A stretch of 64,000 nt of DNA from CAZYJR01 sp964647905 (GTDB taxonomy: Bacteria; Desulfobacterota; DSM-4660; Desulfatiglandales; HGW-15), in NCBI GenBank assembly GCA_964647905.1, contig CAZYJR010000002.1, forward strand, positions 1 through 64,000. The letters are read 5' to 3'. The position numbers and the translations under genes were made by a program. Shown here one piece after another: positions 18,224 through 26,913 of the stretch. Under the pieces are notes generated by a model, which was given only the letters and a program-made list of their open reading frames with translations, was not told where the DNA came from and made no database searches. Every line of letters begins with the position of its first letter. The stretch's first letter is position 1.

Positions 18224-19441
18224 CTATGTCTGATCCATAGGAATCAGGAGCGAGGCCCCTATCTTCCGTATCGACTCATCGTCTTGCTCGAGGCATCTTT
18301 CTTTTGCGGCTTTCAGAATCCGCCCTCCTGCCGAATGGTTCCAAAACCACTCGTTGAACTCCCCGACATTGGGGGATGCAGAGCCCGGCCGGGCGGTCGC
18401 GGCCTCGAAGTAAAAAGACTTGAGGTCTTGGGCTGCAAGGCGAAGGGCCGCAGCAAAAGAGAGGTCGGCCTCTGGGATCACGGGATTCTCTCCCGTTGCG
18501 AAGCCACCGATGAACCCCGAGGCCGACTCAGGGCCGAATGTCACCACGGCCGTCCGATCATGCCTCTCGAGGTACAGGTCGTACCATGGACGAAGCTCTG
18601 CCACTTCGCGCTCGAATGCTGCCCTCAGCCTTTCCAGGTCGGTCCCCTCCCGCCATTCCGGGACGAAACCCACCGGACAGGACCAACCCTTCAGGCCTTC
18701 GTCCTCTCCGGCTGCATCCTCGGGCGCCTCGTCCGGGAAATCCTCGAGCAGAGGACCCGCCGGCGCAACCAAGAGCTCCAGCGCCGCCAGGAGCACTCGG
18801 CGCTGAAAACCAGGACTTCCGGGGGCTCCCAGGGGACGCCCGAGCTCAAAGGGTACCCAGAGTGCCCTCGGAGGCCGGATGGCCTCGGTATGCTCTCGGA
18901 TCAGGCTGATCTGGGTGGTGGGGATGCCTTCTTCCTCCAAATACTGTCCTAGCGCACCCACGGCGCGCGTGCAGAAAGGTCAGACCGGCACCAAAAGGGC
19001 CCCGTCCACCCCGTCCCCCTTCAGCAGCAGGGCCAGGTTCCGGGCTGCGGGTTCCATTTCGACCGGGTCGGTGGCGCCCATAAACGAGTAGTGATAGGCC
19101 GCAACAGACCCGATGATTCCTTCCGCCGCGAGCTCACGGAGCCGGTCTAGCGGGAAGACCACGTTCCAGTCCTGCTGGAAGCCGGTGCGATCAAAATTGG
19201 TGGAAATATGGGTCATCACGAGGTCCTTCGCCTCGGTTTCTCCAGGAATCACGCGGTAATCCCCGGTCATCCCGTCGAAGGGTCGATCGCCTCGTCGCTG
19301 AAGCCCCGCGGTTGAGATCAACGAAATCCGCCGGCCGGCAACGGGTTTTCCCGTCACCCAGGGCTGGTTTGCGAACGAAGGGCAAGGAAGTTTGGCCAGG
19401 TGCGATCTCATGGGCTCAATCATGCGCTCCAAGCGTGCCAT
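18224..19441 (-). CDS. GrdB/PrdB-family reductase with in-frame UGA (probable selenoprotein)
   Basis: Two abutting frames form one 405-residue protein of the glycine/sarcosine/betaine/D-proline reductase selenoprotein B family. Residues 1-153 include RISLISTAGLQRRGD, YRVIPGETEAKD, HISTNFDRTGFQQDWNVVFP and GDGVDGALLVPV. A TGA at 18980-18982 (position 154) is followed without frame change by PFCTRAVGALGQYLEEEGIP and IREHTEAIRPPRALWVPFEL to the stop at 18224. Reading TGA as selenocysteine gives a U-P-F-C redox motif, as in family members. An imperfect hairpin with GU in its loop lies 12-28 nt after the UGA. ATG 19441 has AGGAAAGGA upstream. The substrate in this non-clostridial branch is unknown. 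Confidence 0.85.
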
Positions 19442-19609
19442 TCGGGAATCCTTTCCTGTTCTCTGAAAATGGCCTTGTATTTTTACTTAATTTGGTTTAT
19501 TTTGTTATACAATAATTGTCAGACTCACAGAAGTCAAGCTCGGGGATCTTTTTCTGCCAGGCGGGTTGCACCGAAAGGCCGGTCGGGTTGTCCAGGGGCC
19601 GACCCTGAT

Positions 19610-19890
19610 TCCTATCCGATCGACCCTTTTCTCGTAGCCGCGAAGTTGACGCCGGATGCGGTACTGTCGCACCACACCGCGCTCGAGTTCACGGAAAGGC
19701 TTACTGGGTTCATACAGCCCTCACCTGTTCGGCATCCCGCCCCCTCGGACCTTTCACATTCCGTGCTCACGTTTCCCGGGGGACGAAGTTTCGTAAAGCG
19801 CTTCCCCGTCTTGGGAAAGAACATTTCGGTGTTTCGATCGCGGAGCGATCCGACCGGGAGTTGAGGGTTACGAACCTGGAGGGATCGGGA
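19610..19890 (+). pseudogene. AbiEi-like antitoxin/regulator remnant, frameshifted
   Basis: Plus-strand pieces in two frames: YPIDPFLVAAKLTPDAVLSH then HTALEF near 19613-19700, and after a frame change RKALPRLGKEHFGVSIAERS and DRELRVTNLE up to about 19890. Together they resemble the middle of AbiEi-type antitoxin proteins (DPYLIASKLxPDAVLAYHTALEFHG and GKEDFGV...VRVTSLERTLVD). N- and C-terminal ends are missing; the sequence runs straight into a Fic fragment. Confidence 0.5.
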
Positions 19891-20340
19891 CACCCCCGCG
19901 AGATTCAGGAAGTACGCAATGCCTTTGCTGCCTACGAGACCATGGAGGACTGGGATGCCAGTTCCGAAGAGGATTTATTGGCGGCTCACGAGTTGCTCAT
20001 GCGCGGACTCGTGGACGAAACGGGTCGATATCGATCCGGCGGCGTCGGGATCTTCCAGAGTGAGCAGCTGGTGCATATGGCTACTCCTGCCGACCGGGTG
20101 CCCAAGCTGATGGCGGAGCTGCTCGATTGGCTTGCAACTACCCGTGAGCATCCGTTGGTGGCCAGTTGCGTCTTTCACTACGAGTTTGAATTCATTCACC
20201 CCTTTGCCGACGGCAACGGGAGAGTGGGGCGGTTGTGGCAAACCCTGATCCTGCGCAACTGGAAGCCGCTGCTGGCTTACCTGCCGGCGGAGACAGTGAT
20301 TCGCGAACGGCAGGAGGACTGTTACCGCGTGCCGGCGGTG
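19891..20340 (+). pseudogene. Fic-domain protein fragment
   Basis: About 150 residues of a Fic (AMP-transferase) domain, joined at its 5' end to the AbiEi remnant so that both share a frame opening at TTG 19861. The catalytic loop HPFADGNGRVGRLWQ is intact, and the flap region GIFQSEQLVHMATPADRVP is recognisable. Upstream N-terminal helices (with the SSxIEGT autoinhibitory-type region) are lost. After IRERQEDCYRVPA the sequence no longer follows the family, although the frame stays open to 20622. Probably non-functional. Confidence 0.7.
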
Positions 20341-20713
20341 GCTACGACACCATGCCTACGAGTAGAAAAGGGAGGCTTGCGACAAATTCACGATAGGGCT
20401 TGTGACAACCCGGCCATAGAATATCAAGCCGATAGAGACATTCAAATGCATTCTGACCCCGAATTCACCTGGTTCCTTTCCGCCACCCGTGGGCGAAGAA
20501 TCCGCAAGGGAGGATCAAACAGGTCTGGTAGAATCCTGGCAGTCTTTTTTTCGGATTGGTTGCGAATACCGAATGCATTGAACGAATTGGAGCCGCCCCG
20601 CCGCCCCTGGCCCCCCGGGTGATGCCAGCTAGAAAAAGACAGGCAAAGGCCATCTACTCCGCATTAACCGGCAGCGCGAGCAGCACCCGGGCCATGGGCG
20701 GCGGGGCCAAGGG
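20341..20713. other. Gap without a recognised gene
   Basis: The Fic frame runs on to 20622 but the residues are low in family signal. Nothing else was recognised. The stretch separates the Fic fragment from the end of the mucR-like gene. Confidence 0.4.
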
Positions 20714-21136
20714 CTACTGGTTTTCTCTCTGCTTCTTGCGCGCCTCAGCCAATTTCCGGCCAAGGTCCTGCTCCTTCGCGACTTTCCTGCGCTTTGCTGA
20801 GAGGGATTTAGCCGAGAGGGGCTGCCGCGCCTTGAATCCGTATTTCGCCTTGTATTCCTTTGGAGTCAGCCCATGGTCCTGGAGATGGCGCTTAGTTAGA
20901 ATTTTAAATTTCTTGCCGCACTCGAGACAGGTTACGGAATTCTGTTTGATCGAGCTCTTCGGATCCATATCCGGAGAGGCCGTCTCTTCTTCACCGCCTT
21001 CTTCATTGGCCTTCACGCTCTTTAAGGACTCATAGGTCTTCTTGATCAACTCATTGATTTCCTCAGGGGTGAGCTTGGATACACTAGCTTGTGCCTGAGC
21101 GATTTCTCCTGCCAGTTCATACAATGATTTCGCCAT
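20714..21136 (-). CDS. MucR/Ros family zinc-finger transcriptional regulator
   Basis: A 140-residue regulator. The N-terminal region (LAGEIAQAQASVSKLTPEEI) is the MucR oligomerisation helix. The C-terminal zinc finger has TCLECGKKFKILTKRHLQDH followed by GLTPKEYKAKYGF, the MucR signature, with a C2H-type metal site. A basic Lys/Arg-rich tail follows. ATG 21136 has GGAGG 7 nt upstream. MucR is a nucleoid-associated-type silencer in Alphaproteobacteria; homologues occur in sulfate reducers. Its own promoter candidate is at 21179-21207. Confidence 0.9.
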   Translation of the reverse strand: MAKSLYELAGEIAQAQASVSKLTPEEINELIKKTYESLKSVKANEEGGEEETASPDMDPKSSIKQNSVTCLECGKKFKILTKRHLQDHGLTPKEYKAKYGFKARQPLSAKSLSAKRRKVAKEQDLGRKLAEARKKQRENQ

Positions 21137-21178
21137 CACGATCCTCCTTTGACATCTTTTGATTTGGTATAGTGCCGG

Positions 21179-21207
21179 ATTATTAATCATTCGGATAGAT
21201 AATTCAA
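21179..21207 (-). promoter_or_regulatory. Sigma-70-like promoter of the mucR-like gene
   Basis: On the minus strand TTGAAT (21202-21207) and AATAAT (21179-21184) are 17 bp apart, about 43 bp before the ATG. The flanks are AT-rich. Confidence 0.45.
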
Positions 21208-21464
21208 GAGGAGAAGTCAAGAAAAGGATTGAAAAAAGGAAATGCTGCTTGGACCGGCGGAACCCAGATGAGATCAATGATGTATGTCATCGTGGGCGGC
21301 AGGCATTGATAAGGCAATCGGTGTTGACCCAAGCGGGAACGGCCTCGCTGTCTTCGAGAGCGATGGGGTGGACGGCCAAACCGAAAGAGGAGCAGTCATA
21401 AGCGCGGCTCCGGGACCGGCAGGTTTTCGGGCCGGAAACGCAAGGCCTTTTGAACCGGAAAGAT

Positions 21465-21497
21465 TGGTCACATATGATCAGTGATCATATGTGACCA
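21465..21497. repeat. Perfect 33-bp palindrome (16-bp arms, 1-bp centre)
   Basis: TGGTCACATATGATCA, a single G, and then TGATCATATGTGACCA. Every arm position pairs. It lies between the divergent mucR-like gene and the monooxygenase/radical SAM pair, 187 bp before the latter. No T tract follows, so an intrinsic terminator is unlikely; a dimeric-regulator operator or a recombination site is more plausible. No other copy was seen in the window. Confidence 0.85.
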
Positions 21498-21683
21498 GCG
21501 GCTTTCATCCTTCCCGCACCCCCGCCCGCCTCCCTTCAATGAAATAACCCTATTAAATCAGATAAATACAGCCAAGTCGCCGGGGGCATGAATTCCGGCA
21601 CGAGTCTTGAGTGGTTGGAGCCCAAGACTTGGGCAAAACGATCGGCGAGCACGGATAGTCGGCTTTGCCGGAAGGTGGCTGCC

Positions 21684-22040
21684 ATGATCATAGTCAGAAT
21701 AACCATGCGTGTATTACCTGAAAAGCAGAAAGAAGTGGTTCAGACACTTTTCTCGTTGACCTCTTCCATGGAGAAGGAAACGGGGTGTATCAGCTATACG
21801 ATTTTCGGCAACATGAAAGACAAGGATGAGCTTTGCGTATTCGAAGAGTGGGAAAAACGCGAAGATTTGGACGATCACCTCAAATCAGACATATTCGGCG
21901 TTTTATTAGGGACAAAGAGCCTGCTGTCTCGATCGCACGGCATTCATATTTATACTGTCCAACAGGCCGAAGGGATGGGCGCAGTTCTAGCTGCACGCAG
22001 GAAGAGAGGCTATCGGATGTTAAAGGAGATCAAAAAATGA
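21684..22040 (+). CDS. Antibiotic biosynthesis monooxygenase (ABM)-domain protein
   Basis: A 118-residue ABM/dimeric alpha-beta barrel protein (IIVRITMRVLPEKQKEVVQT, TGCISYTIFGNMKDKDELCV, FEEWEKREDLDDHLKSD). Members are small cofactor-free or haem-binding oxygenases and related sensors; in an anaerobe the role is unclear. ATG 21684 has AAGGTGG upstream. The stop overlaps the next start by 4 nt (22037-22040), so it is translationally coupled to the B12-binding radical SAM protein and may support that pathway. Confidence 0.8.
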   Translation: MIIVRITMRVLPEKQKEVVQTLFSLTSSMEKETGCISYTIFGNMKDKDELCVFEEWEKREDLDDHLKSDIFGVLLGTKSLLSRSHGIHIYTVQQAEGMGAVLAARRKRGYRMLKEIKK

Positions 22041-23539
22041 ACGTTCTACTAATCTACCCCAAATTTCCGGAAACGTTCTGGTCTTTTACCTATGCTCTTC
22101 CATTCATAGGCAAGAAATCGGCCTTCCCGCCGCTCGGCCTCCTTACCGTCGCGGCAATGCTGCCTGAAGAGTGGACCAAGCGCCTGGTGGATGAGAACAC
22201 GGACGAGCTCCTGGATGAGGATCTGGCTTGGGCGGATATGGCCCTTATAAGCGCAATGGCCCTTCAGCGCAAGGCGGCTGCCGGGATCATCGACCGTTGC
22301 AAGGCCGTGGGATTGAAAGTCGTTGCCGGCGGACCGCTCTTTACCGCTGAACCGGACGCCTTCGAGCAGGTGGATCACCTGGTCTTGGGCGAGGCCGAAG
22401 CGATTCTGCCGGCCCTTGTCTCGGATCTGAAGAACGGGTGTGCGAAAAGGGCTTACAGCGCCGAGGGATATCCCGACATTCACGAGACCCCGGTTCCCTT
22501 ATGGGATTTGATCCCCATGAATCGCTATGCATCGCTGAACATTCAGTATTCCAGGGGTTGTCCCTTCAATTGCGATTTCTGCAATATTACTGCGCTCTTC
22601 GGCCATAAGCCCCGCATCAAGGCCCCGCAACAGATCGTGGCTGAGCTGGAAGCCATTTATCAGGCTGGTTGGCGGGGCAATATCTTTTTTGTGGACGACA
22701 ACTTCATCGGCAACAAGCGTTCTCTCAAGGAGCAATTGCTTCCGGCCCTGATCGAATGGCGCAAGGGTAAGAAAGGATACGTGTTCTTTACCGAAGCCTC
22801 GATCAATCTCGCCGATGACCCCGAACTCATGAGCATGATGGTCGAAGCCGGATTCGATTCCGTCTTCATCGGCATCGAGACGCCGGACGAGAAAAGCCTT
22901 ACCGAGTGCTGCAAGGAACACAACAAAAATAGAGATCTAATTCAAGATGTCAAAAAAATACATCGCTTCGGGTTGCAGGTGATGGGCGGCTTCATCGTAG
23001 GCTTTGATAGCGATACACCCACGATCTTTCAACAGCAAATTGATTTCATACAGAGAAGCGGGATTGTAACAGCCATGGTGGGTCTGCTTCAGGCCCCTCC
23101 GGGAACCCGATTGTTTGAACGCCTTGCGCGAAAACAACGAGTATGCACGGAGTTCTCAGGCGACAATGTAGATGGACGGACCAATATTATTCCAGCCATG
23201 GGCCTGGAAAAGCTGACCAATGGTTATCGAAAAATCATGAAACAAATCTACTCTCCCCGCAAATACTACCAGCGGGTCAGGTGCATTTTAGGGGAGCTCA
23301 AGCCGGCGGCGGCGACACCGGCCTACGATCGGCAGAGGATCCTTGCGTTTTGGCGCGCCTGCCTGCACCTGGGCGTCTTGGGAAAGGAAAGATTTCAATA
23401 CTGGCGTTTGTTGACATGGACTCTTGCGCGAAGGCCCAGGCTGCTTCCGTTGGCGATCACCCTGGCCATCTACGGCCACAATTACCGGAGGTTGTTCGAG
23501 GCTCATCTTTTTCGGGCGGGGCAGCAAACGACCATTTGA
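22037..23539 (+). CDS. B12-binding-domain radical SAM protein
   Basis: A 500-residue class B radical SAM enzyme. The N-terminal 150 residues form a cobalamin-binding-like Rossmann fold (PPLGLLTVAAMLP, VVAGGPLFTAEPD, HLVLGEAEAILPALV). The iron-sulfur motif is Cys175-x3-Cys179-x2-Cys182 (CPFNCDFC), followed by FVDDNFIGN and FIGIETPDEKSL. The C-terminal 130 residues, rich in Arg and aromatic residues, match DUF4070, the tail common in these proteins. Such enzymes methylate or rearrange unactivated carbons; the substrate cannot be told from sequence. Canonical B12 ligand motif DxHxxG is not apparent. Confidence 0.85.
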   Translation: MNVLLIYPKFPETFWSFTYALPFIGKKSAFPPLGLLTVAAMLPEEWTKRLVDENTDELLDEDLAWADMALISAMALQRKAAAGIIDRCKAVGLKVVAGGPLFTAEPDAFEQVDHLVLGEAEAILPALVSDLKNGCAKRAYSAEGYPDIHETPVPLWDLIPMNRYASLNIQYSRGCPFNCDFCNITALFGHKPRIKAPQQIVAELEAIYQAGWRGNIFFVDDNFIGNKRSLKEQLLPALIEWRKGKKGYVFFTEASINLADDPELMSMMVEAGFDSVFIGIETPDEKSLTECCKEHNKNRDLIQDVKKIHRFGLQVMGGFIVGFDSDTPTIFQQQIDFIQRSGIVTAMVGLLQAPPGTRLFERLARKQRVCTEFSGDNVDGRTNIIPAMGLEKLTNGYRKIMKQIYSPRKYYQRVRCILGELKPAAATPAYDRQRILAFWRACLHLGVLGKERFQYWRLLTWTLARRPRLLPLAITLAIYGHNYRRLFEAHLFRAGQQTTI

Positions 23540-23612
23540 AACCCGGCCGCGTTCGCCTCGGAAAGGCAAGCATCGACTATGCATTCCAGCTGATGAATCA
23601 AGGAGATAAGCC

Positions 23613-24659
23613 ATGACTGAATGGAATCAACCCCCAGGGGGGGGATCACCGCCGAGTTTGGAGGAAGTAAAGGACAAGATTCGGCAGCAGCTCAAGCGGG
23701 TCAAAGGCGGTCCGGGCCTTATCCTCGCCATTATAGTATTGGTGGTCGTCTTCTGGACCGCATGGTTCACAGTCCAGCCGGAAGAGACCGGGATTGTGCA
23801 GCGCTTTGGAAAAGTCGTGCGCACGGCCGGTCCGGGACTGCACTTCAAAGTGCCTCTCGGTGTCGAAAAGGCCCGTATGGTACCCACGGCCCGCGTACTC
23901 AAAGAGGAGTTCGGTTTCCGGACGCTGGCCGCCGTTCCAGGCGAAAAGACCCGGTATGATCCAAGCGGCTCCTACAAGGACGAATCCCTGATGCTCACCG
24001 GCGACCTGAACGTCATTGACGTTCAGTGGATCGTCCAATACCGCATCGAAGACCCGATCCGCTACCTGTTTCATGTTCGCGACACGCCAAAGACGATCCG
24101 CGACACCTGCGAGGCGATCATGCGCAGGGCGGTGGGCAACCGTATCGGCAGCGATGTCCTGACCACCGGCCGCGTCGCGGTTGCCAGTGAAGCGAAAGAA
24201 GAGATCCAGAAAGTCCTTACGGCCTATGAGTCCGGCGTGCGTTTGGTTACAGTGGAGCTTCAGGATGTTACCCCGCCGGACACCGTAAAGCCCGCCTTCA
24301 ATGAAGTCAACGAGTCGCGCCAGGACAAGGAGCGGACGATCAACAAGGCCCAGGAGCAGGCCAACCGGGAAATCCCCAAGGCTCGCGGAGTGGCCACCCA
24401 AAGTATCAGCGAGGCCGAAGGGTATGCCCTGGAGCGCGTGAACCGGGCCGAAGGAGAGGCCACTCGCTTTTCCGCCATCCTGGGAGAGTACCAAGAGGCG
24501 CCGCAGGTCACGCGCCGGCGCCTGTATCTGGAGGCCATGACGGGTTTACTGGCGGACATGAAGGGGCTCTATATCGTGGATAAGGATCAGAACGCCATGG
24601 TGCCCTGGATCTCCATGGAGTCCGGCGCGCAACTATCAGCGGAAGGGAGGCAGCCATGA
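23613..24659 (+). CDS. hflK: HflK-like SPFH-domain membrane protein
   Basis: A 348-residue type II membrane protein: a short Pro/Gly-rich cytoplasmic head, one helix (about 36-54) and a periplasmic SPFH/band-7 domain (EETGIVQRFGKVVRTAGPGL, LTGDLNVIDVQWIVQYRIED). The AQEQANREIPKARG helix is typical of HflK. HflK pairs with HflC to form a ring around the FtsH protease; no ftsH lies in the window. ATG has AAGGAGA 6 nt upstream. Its stop overlaps the hflC start by 4 nt. Confidence 0.9.
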   Translation: MTEWNQPPGGGSPPSLEEVKDKIRQQLKRVKGGPGLILAIIVLVVVFWTAWFTVQPEETGIVQRFGKVVRTAGPGLHFKVPLGVEKARMVPTARVLKEEFGFRTLAAVPGEKTRYDPSGSYKDESLMLTGDLNVIDVQWIVQYRIEDPIRYLFHVRDTPKTIRDTCEAIMRRAVGNRIGSDVLTTGRVAVASEAKEEIQKVLTAYESGVRLVTVELQDVTPPDTVKPAFNEVNESRQDKERTINKAQEQANREIPKARGVATQSISEAEGYALERVNRAEGEATRFSAILGEYQEAPQVTRRRLYLEAMTGLLADMKGLYIVDKDQNAMVPWISMESGAQLSAEGRQP

Positions 24660-25624
24660 GGCGCACCTTGAAAACGGCGATGATAGCAATATCGGTGATA
24701 ATCTTCATTGCTCTCTATAGTGGGCTCTACACTTTGGAAGAAGGCCGCCAAGCCATTGTCGTACAGTTCGGCAGGCCCGTGGGGGAAACGGTGACAGAGG
24801 CGGGTCTGCACATGAAGCTGCCCTTGATACAAGAGGTCCGGCGATTCGAAAAGCGTCTGATCGCCTGGGACGGTGACCCCAACCAGGTCCCCACCAAAGG
24901 GCGCGAGTTCATCTGGGTGGACACCACCGCCAGATGGCGGATTGCGGACGCGAAAAAGTTCCTGGAGAACGTGGCAAGCGAAGCGGGCGCCCAGTCCCGC
25001 TTGAACGATATTCTCGACTCCGTGGTGCGGGACCAGGTATCGAGCAGCGAGCTCGTAGAGCTCGTACGCAGCGCATCCTGGCAGGTCCCTGAAGACGAGG
25101 TGCTGAAGGAAGTCCCGAAGGAGAGGGAGGAGGAGCTCAAGAGAGAGATCGCCCGCGGGAGGGAGGAGATCACCCGGACGATACTGGCTGAAGCACGGAA
25201 GATCATCCCGCAGTACGGCATAGAGCTCGTGGATGTGCGCATCAAACGCCTGGATTATGTGGAAAGCGTCCGTGAGAAGGTCTATGAGCGCATGATCTCG
25301 GAGCGCAAACGAATCGCCGCTCAGTTCCGCTCCGAAGGCGAGGGACGCAGCGCCGAGATCCTAGGGACGATGGAAAAGGAGCTGCGCCGGATCCGCTCGA
25401 CCGCCTACCGCCGGGTCCAGGAGGTCCAGGGCAAGGCCGACGCGGACGCCACGCGGATATACGGTAAAGCCTACAATCAGAACCCCGAATTCTACGCCTT
25501 TTTGCGCACCCTTGAAAGCTACAAGGAAAAAACAAACATGAACTCCGTGATGATCCTCACCACGGACAGCGACTTTTACCAATACATCAAACAGGCCACT
25601 CCAAGCCAAGCAAAGACACCATAG
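24656..25624 (+). CDS. hflC: HflC-like SPFH-domain membrane protein
   Basis: A 322-residue partner of HflK: N-terminal helix (about 7-25), SPFH domain (LEEGRQAIVVQFGRPVGETV), then a long coiled coil (VYERMISERKRIAAQFRSEG) and the C-terminal segment FYAFLRTLESYKEKTN characteristic of HflC. Residues 150-175 are unusually charged (KEVPKEREEELKREIARGRE), an insertion relative to the enterobacterial protein. Translationally coupled to hflK. Confidence 0.9.
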   Translation: MRRTLKTAMIAISVIIFIALYSGLYTLEEGRQAIVVQFGRPVGETVTEAGLHMKLPLIQEVRRFEKRLIAWDGDPNQVPTKGREFIWVDTTARWRIADAKKFLENVASEAGAQSRLNDILDSVVRDQVSSSELVELVRSASWQVPEDEVLKEVPKEREEELKREIARGREEITRTILAEARKIIPQYGIELVDVRIKRLDYVESVREKVYERMISERKRIAAQFRSEGEGRSAEILGTMEKELRRIRSTAYRRVQEVQGKADADATRIYGKAYNQNPEFYAFLRTLESYKEKTNMNSVMILTTDSDFYQYIKQATPSQAKTP

Positions 25625-25640
25625 GGTCCTTATATGGTAA

Positions 25641-25655
25641 AGGAGCTGTGCTCCT
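25641..25655 (+). terminator. Small hairpin after hflC
   Basis: AGGAGC-TGT-GCTCCT, a perfect 6-bp stem 16 nt after the hflC stop, followed by AAAAT rather than a T run. Weak as an intrinsic terminator. Confidence 0.3.
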
Positions 25656-25769
25656 AAAATCAACACGTATAACCCCGAATCAGGGATGTATAGTGAATAA
25701 TATCTAGTTCAAGCTCACACAAAAGCTTTGATCGAGCCCAGTAAGCCTCCATATTAGGGGAGGAAAGAG

Positions 25770-26237
25770 ATGACTTATAACACCAAAGTCACTATCGAAA
25801 GACGGCCATTTTTACTCAGCAGCGGAATGGAGAAGCATCATTTCAAGCAATATGAGGAAGCCACTGGTCATAGCCGGAGCCTTGTGATCGACGATGAACC
25901 TAGTATTCTTGAATATGTTGCAAAAATGCTCACCCTATTCGGTTTCAAAGAGGTGGAAACCGTCAAGAGAAAATCCGAGGTTATTAGAAAGTTGACCGAA
26001 AATCCCTACGATTTGTTTCTAACCGACCTGGAGATGCCGGACATGAATGGCTTCCACCTGACCCAAATGGTTCAAAAGGATGTGTATGACACCAAAGTGG
26101 TCATCATGACGGGACGCCTCAAGGACGAGTGTCTTGAGATGATGACCGCGGAGTGGGTGGACGGGTGGCTTTTCAAGCCCTTTGGATTCAGGGATCTGCG
26201 CTCCACGCTCCGGTCTCTGGGGTTACAGAGTGATTGA
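25770..26237 (+). CDS. Single-domain response regulator (CheY-like)
   Basis: A 155-residue receiver with no output domain. After a 35-residue N-terminal extension, the acidic pocket VIDDEPSILEYV, phosphoacceptor Asp in FLTDLEMPDMNG, Thr in VVIMTGR and Lys in WLFKPFG are all present. It probably relays a signal by protein-protein contact. No kinase is adjacent; a sigma-54 activator follows 680 bp later and a GAF histidine kinase is at 37331-38632. ATG preceded by GGGGAGGAAAG. Confidence 0.85.
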   Translation: MTYNTKVTIERRPFLLSSGMEKHHFKQYEEATGHSRSLVIDDEPSILEYVAKMLTLFGFKEVETVKRKSEVIRKLTENPYDLFLTDLEMPDMNGFHLTQMVQKDVYDTKVVIMTGRLKDECLEMMTAEWVDGWLFKPFGFRDLRSTLRSLGLQSD

Positions 26238-26439
26238 CACACCGACTATCTCCGGGGGGACCTATCATTTGATACCTGCGTGACCAAGGGACCGATTGGA
26301 CCCGCTGGCCCGGTATCTGGACAGTTCCATTAGGCTGCCGGAGACTCATCATATTTTTCAGCCTGCTCGCCTACCTGCTGGTTCATGCGCTCTGGCGCGG
26401 CAAACAATAACATGGAACAAAATTATGAGGATATGAGTT

Positions 26440-26598
26440 ATGGACCTGGTAAGAATAATTATTGCGATACTCCTTCCCCCTTTAGGCGTCTTTCTTCAGG
26501 TGGGCTTTGGCGGAGCCTTCTGGTTGAATATCCTACTGACCCTCTTGGGATACATCCCCGGAATCGTGCACGCGGTCTGGGTCATTGCCAAACGCTGA
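26440..26598 (+). CDS. YqaE/Pmp3 family small membrane protein
   Basis: A 52-residue protein with two membrane helices. IIAILLPPLGVFLQVGFGGA and FWLNILLTLLGYIPGIVHAV are the hallmark of the UPF0057/Pmp3 family, stress-linked small membrane proteins of unknown mechanism. GAGG lies 9 nt before the ATG. Because it is short it is easily missed. Other frames in this interval are not coding. Confidence 0.85.
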   Translation: MDLVRIIIAILLPPLGVFLQVGFGGAFWLNILLTLLGYIPGIVHAVWVIAKR

Positions 26599-26748
26599 GG
26601 AGGTGTCCCACATTTCCGCTCGATGGGGCGCTGGAGTATTCGGGTTTTTTCATACGAGGGGAAGCGGCTTGAGTGCAAAGACAAGGGAGTGATAGCCGGC
26701 GGATGGGCCGGTTCGGACCCGCTGATGGTTCCACCCTTTGCCTGCCGG

Positions 26749-26777
26749 TTGCGCCCTCAAGACAGACGCGGTATAAT
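26749..26777 (+). promoter_or_regulatory. Possible sigma-70 promoter upstream of the sigma-54 activator gene
   Basis: Perfect -10 TATAAT at 26772-26777, with TTGCGC 17 bp upstream (3 of 6 matches). The leader to the ATG at 26914 would be about 130 nt. The 26599-26913 gap shows nothing else. Confidence 0.35.
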
Positions 26778-26913
26778 CGAAATCATCCGTAATGAATCTG
26801 AGCACTTTGATAGCATTGGGGCCGGAGCCCCTGCGGCGCTCAGCTCGGTCAGCCCGCCGTTTCGAGCCCAAGCCTTGCGATTTGCTGCTGCCTCGACTCC
26901 GGGGGGAAACTTC

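Noticed and set aside
18224..18961. Treating the second half of the selenoprotein as its own gene starting at GTG 18961
   Set aside because: It lacks a ribosome site, begins in the middle of a family motif, and continues the upstream frame exactly through one TGA.
21284..21484. Plus-strand frame with AAGIDKAIGVDPSGNG, faintly like an IS110 transposase start
   Set aside because: The resemblance is a few residues only and the frame ends in the palindrome; no terminal repeats or RuvC-like residues follow.
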